Numbered from the stretch's first letter, positions 1 to 6,533 are shown. The stretch: 15,764 nucleotides of DNA from an uncultured Oscillospiraceae bacterium (GCA_947628265.1 CANQZF010000015.1:1-15764), one strand, 5' to 3'. Numbers and translations are program-made. Notes: generated by a model not told the origin, from the letters alone.

Positions 1-132
1 CGGACAAAGCCCATCTACTGCACACATTGGAAACGCCCGCGCTATGAGGACTTTTACCGCAAAAAGGTCACCGTGGGGTACAATACCGCGACAGGCGAGG
101 TCATCCTCATCGCTCCGGGCGGCACGAAATGA
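1..132 (+). CDS. Unrecognised protein, C-terminal 43 residues only
   Basis: An open frame runs in from the left edge and ends at a TGA at 130-132, giving 43 residues. It is directly followed by a strong hairpin, which supports it being a real 3' end. The visible tail is basic and aromatic (YCTHWKRPRYEDFYRKK) followed by a hydrophobic strand-like stretch and a Gly-Gly-Thr-Lys end. One Cys and one His lie close together (YCTH), but no family motif can be named from so short a piece. It is transcribed towards the Nudix operon, with which it is convergent. I do not recognise the gene and assign no function. Confidence 0.6.
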   Translation, partial: RTKPIYCTHWKRPRYEDFYRKKVTVGYNTATGEVILIAPGGTK

Positions 133-142
133 AGCTTCTCTA

Positions 143-176
143 TAAGGTGGCGGCCAGACCTGTGGCCGTCACCTTA
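143..176. terminator. Hairpin terminator between convergent genes
   Basis: A 14-bp stem (143-156 with 163-176, one G.T pair) closes a 6-base loop (GACCTG). On the plus strand it is followed by TTTCTAT, so it best ends the gene running in from the left. The minus-strand side has only a weak T-run. The right arm overlaps the stop codon of the Nudix gene (169-171), so the hairpin probably serves both converging transcripts. Confidence 0.7.
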
Positions 177-621
177 TTTCTATATTCCAGTGGCCGTCCT
201 CGACGACGTACTGAAATTCGCTCAAATTCTCATCGTCCATGACGCGGATGAGCTCGGCAAGATCGTCAACGGTACTGAGCTTTTGAAGATCCTCCCTTGT
301 AAACCAGGCGACCCGGCCCTCCTCTGAGTCCCGGAGCTCTCCATCAAAATTTTGGGCGCGAAAGAGGAACACGATGTACCGCCCGCCGTCTTTAGGGAAC
401 TGCTTTATTCCCACAAGGCGCGGGTCGCGGATTTCAAGGCCCGTCTCCTCCCTTATCTCGCGTATGACGGACTGTACCACGGACTCCCCCGGCTCCACGT
501 GTCCCCCGGGCAGAGCCCAGCCCCGCCAGTCCTCGGCGACGCGCTCCTGGAGCAGTATTTCCCGCCCCCGCTCAATAAGGCAGAGGTTCGTAAGCTCCGC
601 CCATTCTGTCCTGTCCGTCAA
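169..621 (-). CDS. Nudix hydrolase (MutT/8-oxo-dGTP diphosphatase-like)
   Basis: The 150-residue protein is one Nudix domain. The full Nudix box is present: G40, E46, R54-E55-I56, E58-E59, G61-L62 (G-x5-E-x7-R-E-U-x-E-E-x-G-U). The paired glutamates bind the divalent metal used to cleave a nucleoside diphosphate linked to another group. The substrate cannot be read from sequence; MutT-like pyrophosphohydrolases acting on oxidised or non-canonical NTPs are the usual match at this length. The start is a TTG at 619-621, chosen because AGGAGGG lies 3-4 bases upstream and the frame has no earlier in-frame ATG. It is the last gene of a four-gene operon, only 9 bases after the asparaginase stop codon. 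The protein is cytosolic, with no signal or membrane segment. Nudix assignment is secure; substrate is not. Confidence 0.9.
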   Translation of the reverse strand: MTDRTEWAELTNLCLIERGREILLQERVAEDWRGWALPGGHVEPGESVVQSVIREIREETGLEIRDPRLVGIKQFPKDGGRYIVFLFRAQNFDGELRDSEEGRVAWFTREDLQKLSTVDDLAELIRVMDDENLSEFQYVVEDGHWNIEIR

Positions 622-630
622 AATCCCTCC

Positions 631-1617
631 TCACCTCGGGAACATATCCATAGCCACGGGGGTGTAGAAGAGCTTTTCCACCTCCGGGGCGTTTTTTGTC
701 TTTGCCATGATCCACATGAGCTTGGCAAGCACCGCCTCGGTGGTCATGTCGTAGGCCTCCAGGACGCCAAGCTCCTCCTTGAGCCTGTGGCCCACGTGGT
801 AGACGCCAAGGTCCGAGCCCTCGTTCTCCACCTGGGTGGTGAGGACGGCGATACGGCCCCGGCGGAGCCACTCCCCCACGCACTCGTAAAAGCCGCCGGA
901 CTCGGGAAGGCCCCCAACGCCGAAGCTCTCAATGACCACGGCGTCGTTGCGCTCAAAGAGGAAATCCAATATCTCCCTGCCCGTGCCGGGGATGAGCTTT
1001 AAAAGGGCCACGTGGGTGTTGAGGGCCTCCGAAAACTCCGGTTCCTCGCCGCAGCTTTGCCGGATGAACCGCAAAAGCTCCCCGTCCCGGATGACGCCGA
1101 GGTCCGGGTAGTTGATGCTCTCAAAGGCGGAAAAGCTCTTGGACCGGGTCTTTTTCGCCCGGGTGCCCAAGATCACCTTGTGGTCGAAGACAATGGACAC
1201 CCCCGGCATGTCCGACGCCGCGCATAAGAATGCGTCCCGCAAATTCTCCTTGGAGTCCGTGGAGTCAAAGCAAATGGGCTTTTGCGCGCCGGTGAGGACG
1301 ATGGGCTTGGGGCTGCCCTTCACAAGATAGCTCAGCGCCGCCGCCGTATAGGCCAGGGTGTCCGTGCCGTGGGTGATGACAAAGCCGTCGTAGTTACCAT
1401 AATTCTTCCGTATGCACCCGGCGATCATCAGCCAGTGCTCCGGGGTCATGTTGGTGCTGTCGAGGCTCAAAAGCTCCGCGCACTCCACCCGGACCTTCCC
1501 CTCGATCCCCGGAACGAGCTCCAAAAGCCCCTCCGCCGAGATTCCCGGCGCTAAGCCGTCCCCGGTCTCCCGGGACGCAATGGTCCCCCCGGTGGCGATG
1601 AGTAAGATGCGTTTCAT
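631..1617 (-). CDS. ansA: L-asparaginase (type I, cytoplasmic)
   Basis: The 328-residue protein hydrolyses L-asparagine to aspartate and ammonia. It begins MKRILLIATGGTIASR, with the first catalytic Thr motif (TGGTIA), and carries the second active-site motif ITHGTDTLAYTAAAL. Both belong to the bacterial asparaginase fold. There is no signal peptide, which fits the cytoplasmic AnsA type rather than a periplasmic type II enzyme. The frame stays open to 1716, but the start at 1617 is preferred: TGGTIA sits 9-14 residues from it as in the family, and GGGGGAGAGAG lies just upstream. It sits 20 bases after the acetyltransferase stop and 9 bases before the Nudix start, so it is cotranscribed with both. 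Type I is inferred from the lack of a leader; some glutaminase activity cannot be excluded. Confidence 0.92.
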   Translation of the reverse strand: MKRILLIATGGTIASRETGDGLAPGISAEGLLELVPGIEGKVRVECAELLSLDSTNMTPEHWLMIAGCIRKNYGNYDGFVITHGTDTLAYTAAALSYLVKGSPKPIVLTGAQKPICFDSTDSKENLRDAFLCAASDMPGVSIVFDHKVILGTRAKKTRSKSFSAFESINYPDLGVIRDGELLRFIRQSCGEEPEFSEALNTHVALLKLIPGTGREILDFLFERNDAVVIESFGVGGLPESGGFYECVGEWLRRGRIAVLTTQVENEGSDLGVYHVGHRLKEELGVLEAYDMTTEAVLAKLMWIMAKTKNAPEVEKLFYTPVAMDMFPR

Positions 1618-1637
1618 TTCTCTCTCCCCCAAAGGCT

Positions 1638-2387
1638 TTATTTGACCGTCAGCTCCACCCAGGCGGGCCGAAAACCGGCGCTTATGGCCGTGCGGACGGA
1701 GCGCAGATTGGACCATGCGGCGCAGTAGAAGGGCACCTTTCCGCGCCCCACGATCTCCAGCGCCAAAGCCGTCACCAGCGCCGAGGCGATGCCCCGGCGG
1801 CGGTATTCCGGCAAAACGTCAATGCCGATCTGCCACATGGTCCCGCAGTCGGCTGAGCACCCGGCAAGACCCACCAAAGCGCCGTTATCGTAAGCTCCCA
1901 CACCCAAAACGTCCAGCTCCCGGCGCTGCTCGCACAGGGCATTGTGCCACGCCGGGGTGTAGAGGGCGGCAAAGTCCTTATTTGTCAAAATTCTCGTCTC
2001 ATAAGGGCACTTTCTTGGCTTCAAAAGATCTAAATCCGGCAGGAAATACTCCGCCATAAAACGGGACTTTCCTCCCAGGGGTGCGAAAATCTCGTCCACC
2101 TCGTGCAGTCCCGGCGTCTCAAAGAGCCTGAACGCCCCGTCCTCGCGGGAAAACCGCTGAAGGCACCGCTCCGCCGCGTCCATATACCTCTCCCCCGCCG
2201 TGGCGACGACGCCGTTGCCGTAGCTTGCAAAGTTCGCCACATGCGGAAGCTCCAGATACCGCCGGGCCTCCGGGTGGGGCCGGGAGCGGGTCAGCGTGTG
2301 GCCGACTCTCAGAAAGTCCCCGGGCTCACAGGCGCAGTCTATGGCGGATTGGCGCAGGGCGATACGCATGATCTCCTCATTCGTCAT
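1638..2387 (-). CDS. GNAT-family N-acetyltransferase, two-part
   Basis: This 249-residue protein has a C-terminal GNAT domain. Acetyl-CoA-binding motif A lies near residues 187-206 (IGIDVLPEYRRRGIASALV, with R197-R198-G199-I200-A201 as the pyrophosphate loop). A motif-B-like stretch follows (FYCAAWSNLRSVRTAISAGF). About 110 N-terminal residues precede the GNAT fold and I do not recognise them; they contain SYGNGVVA and may form a partner half-domain. The true start is ATG at 2385-2387. The frame continues open upstream to 2942, but that part is antisense-frame shadow of the HD gene. The start overlaps the end of the HD gene by 11 bases, so translation is probably coupled. The acceptor (amino acid, peptide or small amine) is unknown. 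Confidence 0.85.
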   Translation of the reverse strand: MTNEEIMRIALRQSAIDCACEPGDFLRVGHTLTRSRPHPEARRYLELPHVANFASYGNGVVATAGERYMDAAERCLQRFSREDGAFRLFETPGLHEVDEIFAPLGGKSRFMAEYFLPDLDLLKPRKCPYETRILTNKDFAALYTPAWHNALCEQRRELDVLGVGAYDNGALVGLAGCSADCGTMWQIGIDVLPEYRRRGIASALVTALALEIVGRGKVPFYCAAWSNLRSVRTAISAGFRPAWVELTVK

Positions 2388-3060
2388 GGAGAATATCCTC
2401 CAAAAGCCTCTTCCCCGCAAGATACGGGCGGCGGGACTCGGACAAAAGCGCCTCGTAGAACGCCTCCGCCGAGGCCATTCGCTCCTCCGCCAGCTCCCGG
2501 CCCCTTTTTGTGTAAAAGCGGTCATAGAGCCGGCGGAGCTTGATGGTGTACTCATTGAAAAAGGTGTTTTTGCTGTCCCCCGCCCCGTCGGAGGGGATGC
2601 CGTCGGGTCCCAGCTCGTAGAGGGCGTCCCCCACCTGGCCCTTGTAATTGAGGGTCCGGGCGATGCCCATGGTCCCGGCGGCGTCCAGCTTGTCTGCGTC
2701 AAAGAGGATCTTCGCCTCCAGGCTCTCCGGCGGGTCGTTTGCACGAAAGCGGTGGGTGCGGACGGCGTCCCGGACCCTGGCGGCGAAATCCTCCGAAAAG
2801 CCGCTTTCCACCAAAAACCGATACGCCTTCTCCGCTCCCACCCGGGCGTGGCAAACCTTGGGGTCGGCGAACTGCTCGCGCCTGCCCACGTCGTGGAGGA
2901 GGCACGCGGCGATGAGTACGTCGGTGTCCACGCCCTCCTCACAAGAGGCGATGTCCAGGGCGTTATAGAGGACCCGGTAGATGTGCTCCCTGTCGTGGGC
3001 GGCGTCCTCCATCTGCGAGAGCATATAGTCGTTCAGCTTTTCAAAAACTTCGGGCGTCAT
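2377..3060 (-). CDS. HD-domain metal-dependent phosphohydrolase
   Basis: The 227-residue protein has the HD-superfamily metal ligands in order: H26, the H56-D57 doublet in LLHDVGRRE, and D121/D123 in LFDADKLDA. H22 and H71/H103 are extra histidines typical of the single-domain uncharacterised HD hydrolases related to YedJ/YpgQ-type nucleotide phosphohydrolases. Those enzymes cleave phosphate esters or nucleotides using a divalent metal. The start ATG at 3058-3060 has GGGAGG 8 bases upstream and gives the usual N-terminus. An upstream in-frame ATG at 3156 would run through the promoter and terminator zone and is rejected. It is the first gene of the HD-GNAT-asparaginase-Nudix operon. HD assignment is firm and substrate unknown. 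Confidence 0.88.
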   Translation of the reverse strand: MTPEVFEKLNDYMLSQMEDAAHDREHIYRVLYNALDIASCEEGVDTDVLIAACLLHDVGRREQFADPKVCHARVGAEKAYRFLVESGFSEDFAARVRDAVRTHRFRANDPPESLEAKILFDADKLDAAGTMGIARTLNYKGQVGDALYELGPDGIPSDGAGDSKNTFFNEYTIKLRRLYDRFYTKRGRELAEERMASAEAFYEALLSESRRPYLAGKRLLEDILHDE

Positions 3061-3086
3061 GTTCCGCGCCTCCCATCTATGCCCCC

Positions 3087-3095
3087 ATTGTATCA
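3087..3095 (-). promoter_or_regulatory. Extended -10 promoter of the HD/GNAT/ansA/Nudix operon
   Basis: On the minus strand TGATACAAT forms an extended -10 (TGn plus TACAAT) about 27 bases before the HD start codon. No good -35 is seen at 17 bp. An 8-bp inverted repeat, CCATCTAT at 3073-3080 and ATAGATGG at 3113-3120, brackets the site and could be an operator; that is speculative. Confidence 0.4.
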
Positions 3096-3143
3096 AATTA
3101 CGACGCAAAATGATAGATGGAAAAATCATTTTCCGCGAAAAAA

Positions 3144-3166
3144 TCCCGGGGGCCATGCCCCCGGGA
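3144..3166 (-). terminator. Rho-independent terminator of sdpR-sdpI
   Basis: A perfect 10-bp GC stem (3144-3153 with 3157-3166) with loop CAT is followed on the minus strand by seven T residues (3144-3138). It begins 5 bases after the sdpI stop codon. The strong GC stem with an immediate T-run is a textbook intrinsic terminator. Confidence 0.93.
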
Positions 3167-3171
3167 GCGGT

Positions 3172-3819
3172 TCATTTGGAATTGTGTTTTTTATAGTAGA
3201 GGTAAGAATACAAAACCGGTATGAACCCCATCAGCGCCGCCGAGACTATGATGATCAAAATGGGGGCCTCCCCGGGGGCGAAGGACGCGGCCAGCATCAC
3301 AAATCCTCCGGCCACCCAGATCTTCCCCGCCAGACGGTGGGTGGCGGTCCAGTTCTCGCCGCTCTCCAACGTCCAGGGGACCTTGATGCCGATGGTGTAG
3401 TTGGGCTTGCACTTTGGGAGGTAATTCCCCAGCGCGATGACCAGCGCCGAGACGGCGGCCATCACCCAGTTCACCACGTGGACCTCGAAGCCAAGAGCGG
3501 CGGCGTAGACAAGGCCCATGGCCACCACCGATACGCCGGGGACGATGAAGATGACGATGTTGAAGACCTTATCCGTCTGGTCCTTGTTCTTGGGGTCCAA
3601 CATCGTGGCTATAAGGCACACAACCTGCAATAGGAGCAGGAACCCCGGAAGGCCGAAGACCGCCATCCCCTTTCCGCTCCAGCCGTCCGCCGTCCCGGAC
3701 GGGCCCCAGTGGGTGGGGATGCGCTCCGGGAGCCTGTTCCACATGGCCAGACCCACCAGCATGGGGATGAGTATGATTGCGAGTGACACAAGTATTTTCC
3801 ATTTATTCCGCTTTATCAT
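3172..3819 (-). CDS. sdpI: SdpI-family integral membrane immunity/signal-transducer protein
   Basis: This 215-residue protein is made mostly of membrane helices. The first is at about residues 8-28, then LPERIPTHWG follows as the N-terminal motif (IPxHW) of the SdpI family. A central loop carries GNYLPKCKPNYTIGIKVPWTL, then ENWTATHRLAGK, the second SdpI signature. In Bacillus subtilis SdpI gives immunity to the SdpC killing factor and sequesters the repressor SdpR at the membrane when the toxin is present. ATG at 3817-3819 is chosen over the ATG at 3825 because AGGAGG lies 8 bases from it but only 2 bases from the other. The start overlaps sdpR by 17 bases. No sdpC-like toxin gene lies in the window, so this may protect against a competitor's toxin. 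Family call firm, toxin partner unknown. Confidence 0.92.
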   Translation of the reverse strand: MIKRNKWKILVSLAIILIPMLVGLAMWNRLPERIPTHWGPSGTADGWSGKGMAVFGLPGFLLLLQVVCLIATMLDPKNKDQTDKVFNIVIFIVPGVSVVAMGLVYAAALGFEVHVVNWVMAAVSALVIALGNYLPKCKPNYTIGIKVPWTLESGENWTATHRLAGKIWVAGGFVMLAASFAPGEAPILIIIVSAALMGFIPVLYSYLYYKKHNSK

Positions 3820-4087
3820 GGTCATTTCCTCCTTGAAGCTCCGTGATCCACAGCAGCATCTCCTCCAGCACGGAGGCGTTCAGCTCGTAGAAGATGAATT
3901 TCCCCTCCCGGGTGTCCCGGATGAGCCCCGCGTCCCTCAAAATCGAGAGGTGCCGGGAGACGCTGGCCGCCGTCACGGGAAAGTGCTCGCAGATCTCCCC
4001 CGCCGACAGCCGCCCGCCCTTCAAAAGGTTCAAGATCTCCCGCCGCGTGGGGTCCGCCAGGGCGCTGACAGTCTTTTGCAAGCTCAA
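3803..4087 (-). CDS. sdpR: ArsR-family autorepressor SdpR
   Basis: This is a 94-residue winged-helix regulator of the ArsR family: KTVSALADPTRREILNLL (the family entry helix), then SAGEICEHFPVTAASVSRHLSILRDAGLI as the helix-turn-helix, then a wing ending in KFIFYELN. The metal-binding ELCVCDL box of metal sensors is absent, as in SdpR. The chosen start is the TTG at 4085-4087, because AGGGGAG lies 8 bases upstream and the length then matches B. subtilis SdpR (about 90 residues). A TTG at 4106-4108 would give 7 more residues but has no ribosome binding site and sits in the operator. It is expected to repress its own operon by binding the palindrome at 4109-4131, with release when SdpI captures it. 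Confidence 0.9.
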   Translation of the reverse strand: MSLQKTVSALADPTRREILNLLKGGRLSAGEICEHFPVTAASVSRHLSILRDAGLIRDTREGKFIFYELNASVLEEMLLWITELQGGNDHDKAE

Positions 4088-4108
4088 TGCCTCATCTCCC
4101 CTTATCAA

Positions 4109-4131
4109 TTAACATTTAGCCTAAATGTTAA
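4109..4131. promoter_or_regulatory. Perfect palindromic operator of sdpR-sdpI
   Basis: An 11-bp arm, TTAACATTTAG (4109-4119), is repeated exactly inverted at 4121-4131 around a single C. It lies directly downstream of the -10 box, covering the expected transcription start. That is where an ArsR dimer would block transcription. AT-rich hyphenated palindromes of this form are typical ArsR-family operators. Binding by this SdpR is inferred. Confidence 0.85.
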
Positions 4132-4135
4132 ATAT

Positions 4136-4164
4136 AAGATACCACACCCCCGGGCGGTTGTCAA
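4136..4164 (-). promoter_or_regulatory. Sigma-A promoter of sdpR-sdpI
   Basis: On the minus strand a perfect -35 TTGACA (4164-4159) and a -10 TATCTT (4141-4136) are 17 bp apart. The expected start falls inside the 4109-4131 palindrome. The leader to the TTG start is about 40 bases. Confidence 0.82.
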
Positions 4165-4199
4165 GAGGAAAAATGAAAATATCACCGCCGGCGTGCGGC

Positions 4200-4228
4200 T
4201 TGACGGGCACGGCGCGGGACTGTATAAT
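4200..4228 (+). promoter_or_regulatory. Sigma-A promoter of yitT
   Basis: TTGACG (4200-4205), a 17-bp spacer and a perfect TATAAT (4223-4228) precede the YitT start by about 54 bases. The promoter is divergent from sdpR, with 35 bp between the two -35 boxes. Confidence 0.88.
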
Positions 4229-4281
4229 AATGGCGGCGGGAAAAGCTCCCGTCAGTTCAATGGAAAAGGGGCGCGCGGCCA

Positions 4282-5178
4282 ATGAAGAAAAGTCCATCAC
4301 GCTTTATCCCTCTCTGGAAGGAGCTGCGGCCCGTGAATTTTCTCCTTTTGACCGTGGCCGGCGCTGTCAACGCCTTTGGCGTGTCCATGTTCCTCTTCCC
4401 CGTGAGGCTCTACGACAGCGGCATCTCGGGGCTGTCCATGCTGCTGGACCAGGTCACCCCGCCGGGGCTGACGCTCTCCGTTTTCCTCATTCTTTTGAAC
4501 TTCCCCATCTTCCTTTTCGGGCTGAGGCGGCAGGGCCTTGTGTTCACGGTCTATTCCCTTTACGCCGTCGGCATCTATTCCCTGGGGTCGTACCTCATCC
4601 AGTACGTCCTGCCCGTGGATGTGAACTTCGTCTCCCCCCTAGCGGGCACGGATCTTCTTCTGTGCGCCGTCTTCGGCGGGGTCATCTCCGGCATCGGCAG
4701 CGGCCTCACCATCCGCTTTGGCGGGGCTATCGACGGCGTGGATGTGCTGTCGGTGATCTTCGCGAAAAATATCGGCATCTCCATCGGGACCTTTGTGATG
4801 GTCTTCAACACCCTTTTGTACATCATCTGCGGCATCGTCATCCGCAGCTGGATCTTGCCGCTCTACTCCATCGTCACCTATTTTGTGGGCTCCAAGACCG
4901 TGGATTTCCTGGTGGAGGGCTTTGACCGCTCCATGTGCGCCATGATTGTGACAACAAAGGCCAGGCAGATCTCCGCCGCGCTCATCGACCAGTTCAAGGC
5001 CGGCGGCACCATCGTCAACGCCACTGGCGGCTACTCCAAAAACGAAAAGCAGATCATCTACTTCATTGTCAACCACTTCCAGATAAACAAGCTCAAAAAG
5101 CTCGTCACCGACATCGACAAAAACGCCTTCATATCCCTCCAGAACGTGGCGGGGATCGTGAGGAAACCCAACCAATAG
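4282..5178 (+). CDS. YitT-family membrane protein (YitT plus DUF2179)
   Basis: The 298-residue protein has the two-part YitT layout. About five or six hydrophobic segments fill residues 17-205 (for example 18-38, 64-80, 85-107, 123-143, 166-187 and 190-210). FGGAIDGVDVLS at about residue 146 matches the repeated glycine motif of the membrane domain. The last 80 residues form a soluble DUF2179 domain: TTKARQISAALID, TGGYSKNEKQIIYFIVN, KLKKLVTDIDKNAFISLQNV. The family is widespread in Firmicutes, probably a transporter, and its substrate is not established. AAAGGGG lies 11 bases before the ATG. It has its own promoter and a terminator right after the stop codon, so it is monocistronic. Family is certain; function unknown. 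Confidence 0.92.
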   Translation: MKKSPSRFIPLWKELRPVNFLLLTVAGAVNAFGVSMFLFPVRLYDSGISGLSMLLDQVTPPGLTLSVFLILLNFPIFLFGLRRQGLVFTVYSLYAVGIYSLGSYLIQYVLPVDVNFVSPLAGTDLLLCAVFGGVISGIGSGLTIRFGGAIDGVDVLSVIFAKNIGISIGTFVMVFNTLLYIICGIVIRSWILPLYSIVTYFVGSKTVDFLVEGFDRSMCAMIVTTKARQISAALIDQFKAGGTIVNATGGYSKNEKQIIYFIVNHFQINKLKKLVTDIDKNAFISLQNVAGIVRKPNQ

Positions 5179-5182
5179 AAAA

Positions 5183-5216
5183 AGCGCCCCGGAAGCTCAA
5201 GGCCATCCGGGGCGTT
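5183..5216. terminator. Bidirectional terminator between yitT and the HExxH gene
   Basis: Arms 5183-5192 and 5207-5216 form a GC-rich 10-bp stem (one G.T) with a 14-base loop. On the minus strand it runs into TTTTTC, and on the plus strand into TTCAGATTTT. It begins right after yitT and touches the stop codon of the converging gene, so it serves both. Confidence 0.85.
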
Positions 5217-5992
5217 CAGATTTTAAGATCGATCATCCGGCGCTGTTCCTCTGAAAAAGGGAGCTCTGACAGCCATTCCTCAAACTCCCGGCAGATTTGC
5301 GACAGGGATCTTCCGAAAACATCTGTCGCCACTTGAGCGGTCCCGTCGCCGCAATAGAACCGCATATATTTTTCATTTCCAAATGTTTGAAACATATATT
5401 CCGTCCACGCGCCCGCGACGGGATATGTTTTCCCGCTCTCCAGCCCATAAAAAGCATCCTCGGGGCAGTTTATGAGATCGTGGACGGGAAATAATTTTCC
5501 CGTATCCTTGTAATACCTTGCCCAAAGCTTATTTTCAATTCCCCACCAGCTTCCGTCCATCATCATCGCAAGCCCCTCGCACAAAAAGGCGGAGGACGGC
5601 TCAAAAAGCCGCGCCGCTATAACGTGGGTATCCTCATGCGGGCCGATACATTTGATTCTCTCCTCATATACGGCATGGATCGAGTACGGCTCCACCACAA
5701 AACTGTCCTCTTTTTCTCCGCTTAATGAGACGACTTTGCCAACGTCGTCATCCTGCGCGTCCGTAATGGATACGCCGTTGCACAAGGCCCCGTCAAAAAA
5801 GGCGTTTCCAAGAACCTGCGGCGAATTGTAAAACCAATATCCTATTTTTTCGGAATATTTTATATTTAAACGATTGCATATCCTCTCAAAGCATTGCTCC
5901 TGCCCCTCCGAAATTTGCAAAATATCCCGCTGCGCCAAGCTGTCCTTCAGAAAATGAAACACATAGTGGGCGGTCTCATATGTATCGATCAT
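5216..5992 (-). CDS. Putative cytosolic gluzincin-like metallopeptidase (HExxH protein)
   Basis: I do not recognise a named family, but the 258-residue protein holds a zinc-peptidase signature. H119-E120-D121-T122-H123 is HExxH, and E139-G140-L141-A142 follows after 15 residues, as the third ligand Glu does in MA-like (gluzincin) proteins. The flanks resemble the peptidase-MA-like layout: a mixed N-terminal domain, the zinc helices, then a C-terminal helical part (KTYPVAGAWTEYMFQTFG, LSQICREFEEWL) often seen in these proteins. No signal peptide or membrane segment is seen. ATG at 5990-5992 has AGAGGG upstream. It is the second gene of the HxlR operon, 27 bases after it, and is visibly AT-richer than the flanking core genes, which suggests transfer. 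Processing the neighbouring repeat peptide is a possible role, not shown. Confidence 0.7.
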   Translation of the reverse strand: MIDTYETAHYVFHFLKDSLAQRDILQISEGQEQCFERICNRLNIKYSEKIGYWFYNSPQVLGNAFFDGALCNGVSITDAQDDDVGKVVSLSGEKEDSFVVEPYSIHAVYEERIKCIGPHEDTHVIAARLFEPSSAFLCEGLAMMMDGSWWGIENKLWARYYKDTGKLFPVHDLINCPEDAFYGLESGKTYPVAGAWTEYMFQTFGNEKYMRFYCGDGTAQVATDVFGRSLSQICREFEEWLSELPFSEEQRRMIDLKI

Positions 5993-6019
5993 AGCTGACC
6001 CTCTTTCGCCTGTTCCTTA

Positions 6020-6352
6020 TTACGATCGTTTCTGCGCCTTATATTCCTCACCCCACGCCTTCATGGCATCAAGGATGGGGCGCATCGATTTCCCCAGCTC
6101 CGAAAGGGCGTATTCCACCCTGGGCGGCACTTCGGGATAGACTGTGCGGGTGATGATCCCGTCGGCCTCCATGGAGCGGAGACTGTCTGTCAGAACCTTC
6201 TGGCTGATACCCTCCAGATTTTTTTGAAGCTCATTGAACCGCCACGGACGCTGGAGTAAATTTCGTATAATCAAAAGTTTCCACTTGTTCCCGATGAGCT
6301 GGACGGTGGTCGCTACGGGACATTCGGGGATGAGCTCGGCTTTCGTTTTCAT
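6020..6352 (-). CDS. HxlR-family transcriptional regulator
   Basis: The 110-residue protein is a single HxlR winged helix. It has the family entry ECPVATTVQLIGNKWKLLIIRNLL at about residues 10-33, the recognition region RFNELQKNLEGISQKVLTDSLRSMEADGII, and the wing VPPRVEYALSELGKSM. C11, just before the entry helix, is in the position of the redox-active cysteine of HypR/YodB-type regulators. ATG at 6350-6352 is chosen because AGGAGG lies 6-7 bases upstream; the upstream extension to 6445 runs through the promoter. It is divergent from the ACGX peptide gene and followed by the HExxH gene. Regulating both promoters, with thiol stress or electrophiles as signal, is inferred from position and from the cysteine. 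Confidence 0.9.
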   Translation of the reverse strand: MKTKAELIPECPVATTVQLIGNKWKLLIIRNLLQRPWRFNELQKNLEGISQKVLTDSLRSMEADGIITRTVYPEVPPRVEYALSELGKSMRPILDAMKAWGEEYKAQKRS

Positions 6353-6389
6353 AAAAAGCCTCCTACATGAAAATATGATGTTACATTCC

Positions 6390-6418
6390 ATTTTAATGTG
6401 CCGCTCTGCTCCCGTCAA
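6390..6418 (-). promoter_or_regulatory. Sigma-A promoter of the HxlR/HExxH operon
   Basis: On the minus strand TTGACG (6418-6413), a 17-bp spacer and TAAAAT (6395-6390) precede the HxlR start codon by about 38 bases. The tandem repeat begins 7 bp upstream of the -35. Confidence 0.8.
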
Positions 6419-6424
6419 GTAGTT

Positions 6425-6459
6425 ACAAAAAGGTGCGTACCCCACAAAAAGGTGCGTAC
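6425..6459. promoter_or_regulatory. Tandem 16-bp direct repeat between divergent promoters (probable HxlR operator)
   Basis: ACAAAAAGGTGCGTAC occurs exactly twice, at 6425-6440 and 6444-6459, separated by CCC (period 19 bp, just under two helical turns). The pair fills the space between the leftward -35 (6413-6418) and the rightward -35 (6460-6465). The position suits a regulator that controls both promoters, and the divergent HxlR gene is the obvious candidate. Binding is inferred; the repeat itself is directly seen. Confidence 0.75.
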
Positions 6460-6488
6460 TTGCGCCTCCTTCCGGGCCATTTTAGAAT
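6460..6488 (+). promoter_or_regulatory. Promoter of the ACGX peptide operon
   Basis: TTGCGC (6460-6465), a 17-bp spacer and TAGAAT (6483-6488) lie 45 bases before the peptide start. The -35 is poor and directly abuts the tandem repeat, which fits an activator-assisted promoter, though repression is equally possible. Confidence 0.6.
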
Positions 6489-6533
6489 GGCAATTACAGG
6501 GGAACCCCTGAATACATCAAGGAGGCAAACAGT

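Noticed and set aside
2388..2942. The upstream part of the long minus-strand frame ending at 1638
   Set aside because: Its first 185 residues are arginine/serine-rich low-complexity sequence in the wrong frame of the HD gene. The real GNAT start is at 2387.
2296..3633. A 445-residue plus-strand frame across the HD gene and SdpI
   Set aside because: It lies antisense to two well-supported genes, crosses a strong terminator and has no motif; a high-GC shadow frame.
4125..5175. Overlapping frames on both strands of yitT (266 residues + and 178 residues -)
   Set aside because: They are rich in His/Arg or Asp/Val repeats typical of shifted frames, while the YitT frame has family motifs, promoter and terminator.
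3172..5178. An sdpC-like toxin gene near sdpR-sdpI
   Set aside because: No secreted-peptide frame with a leader was found in this stretch on either strand; yitT is unrelated.
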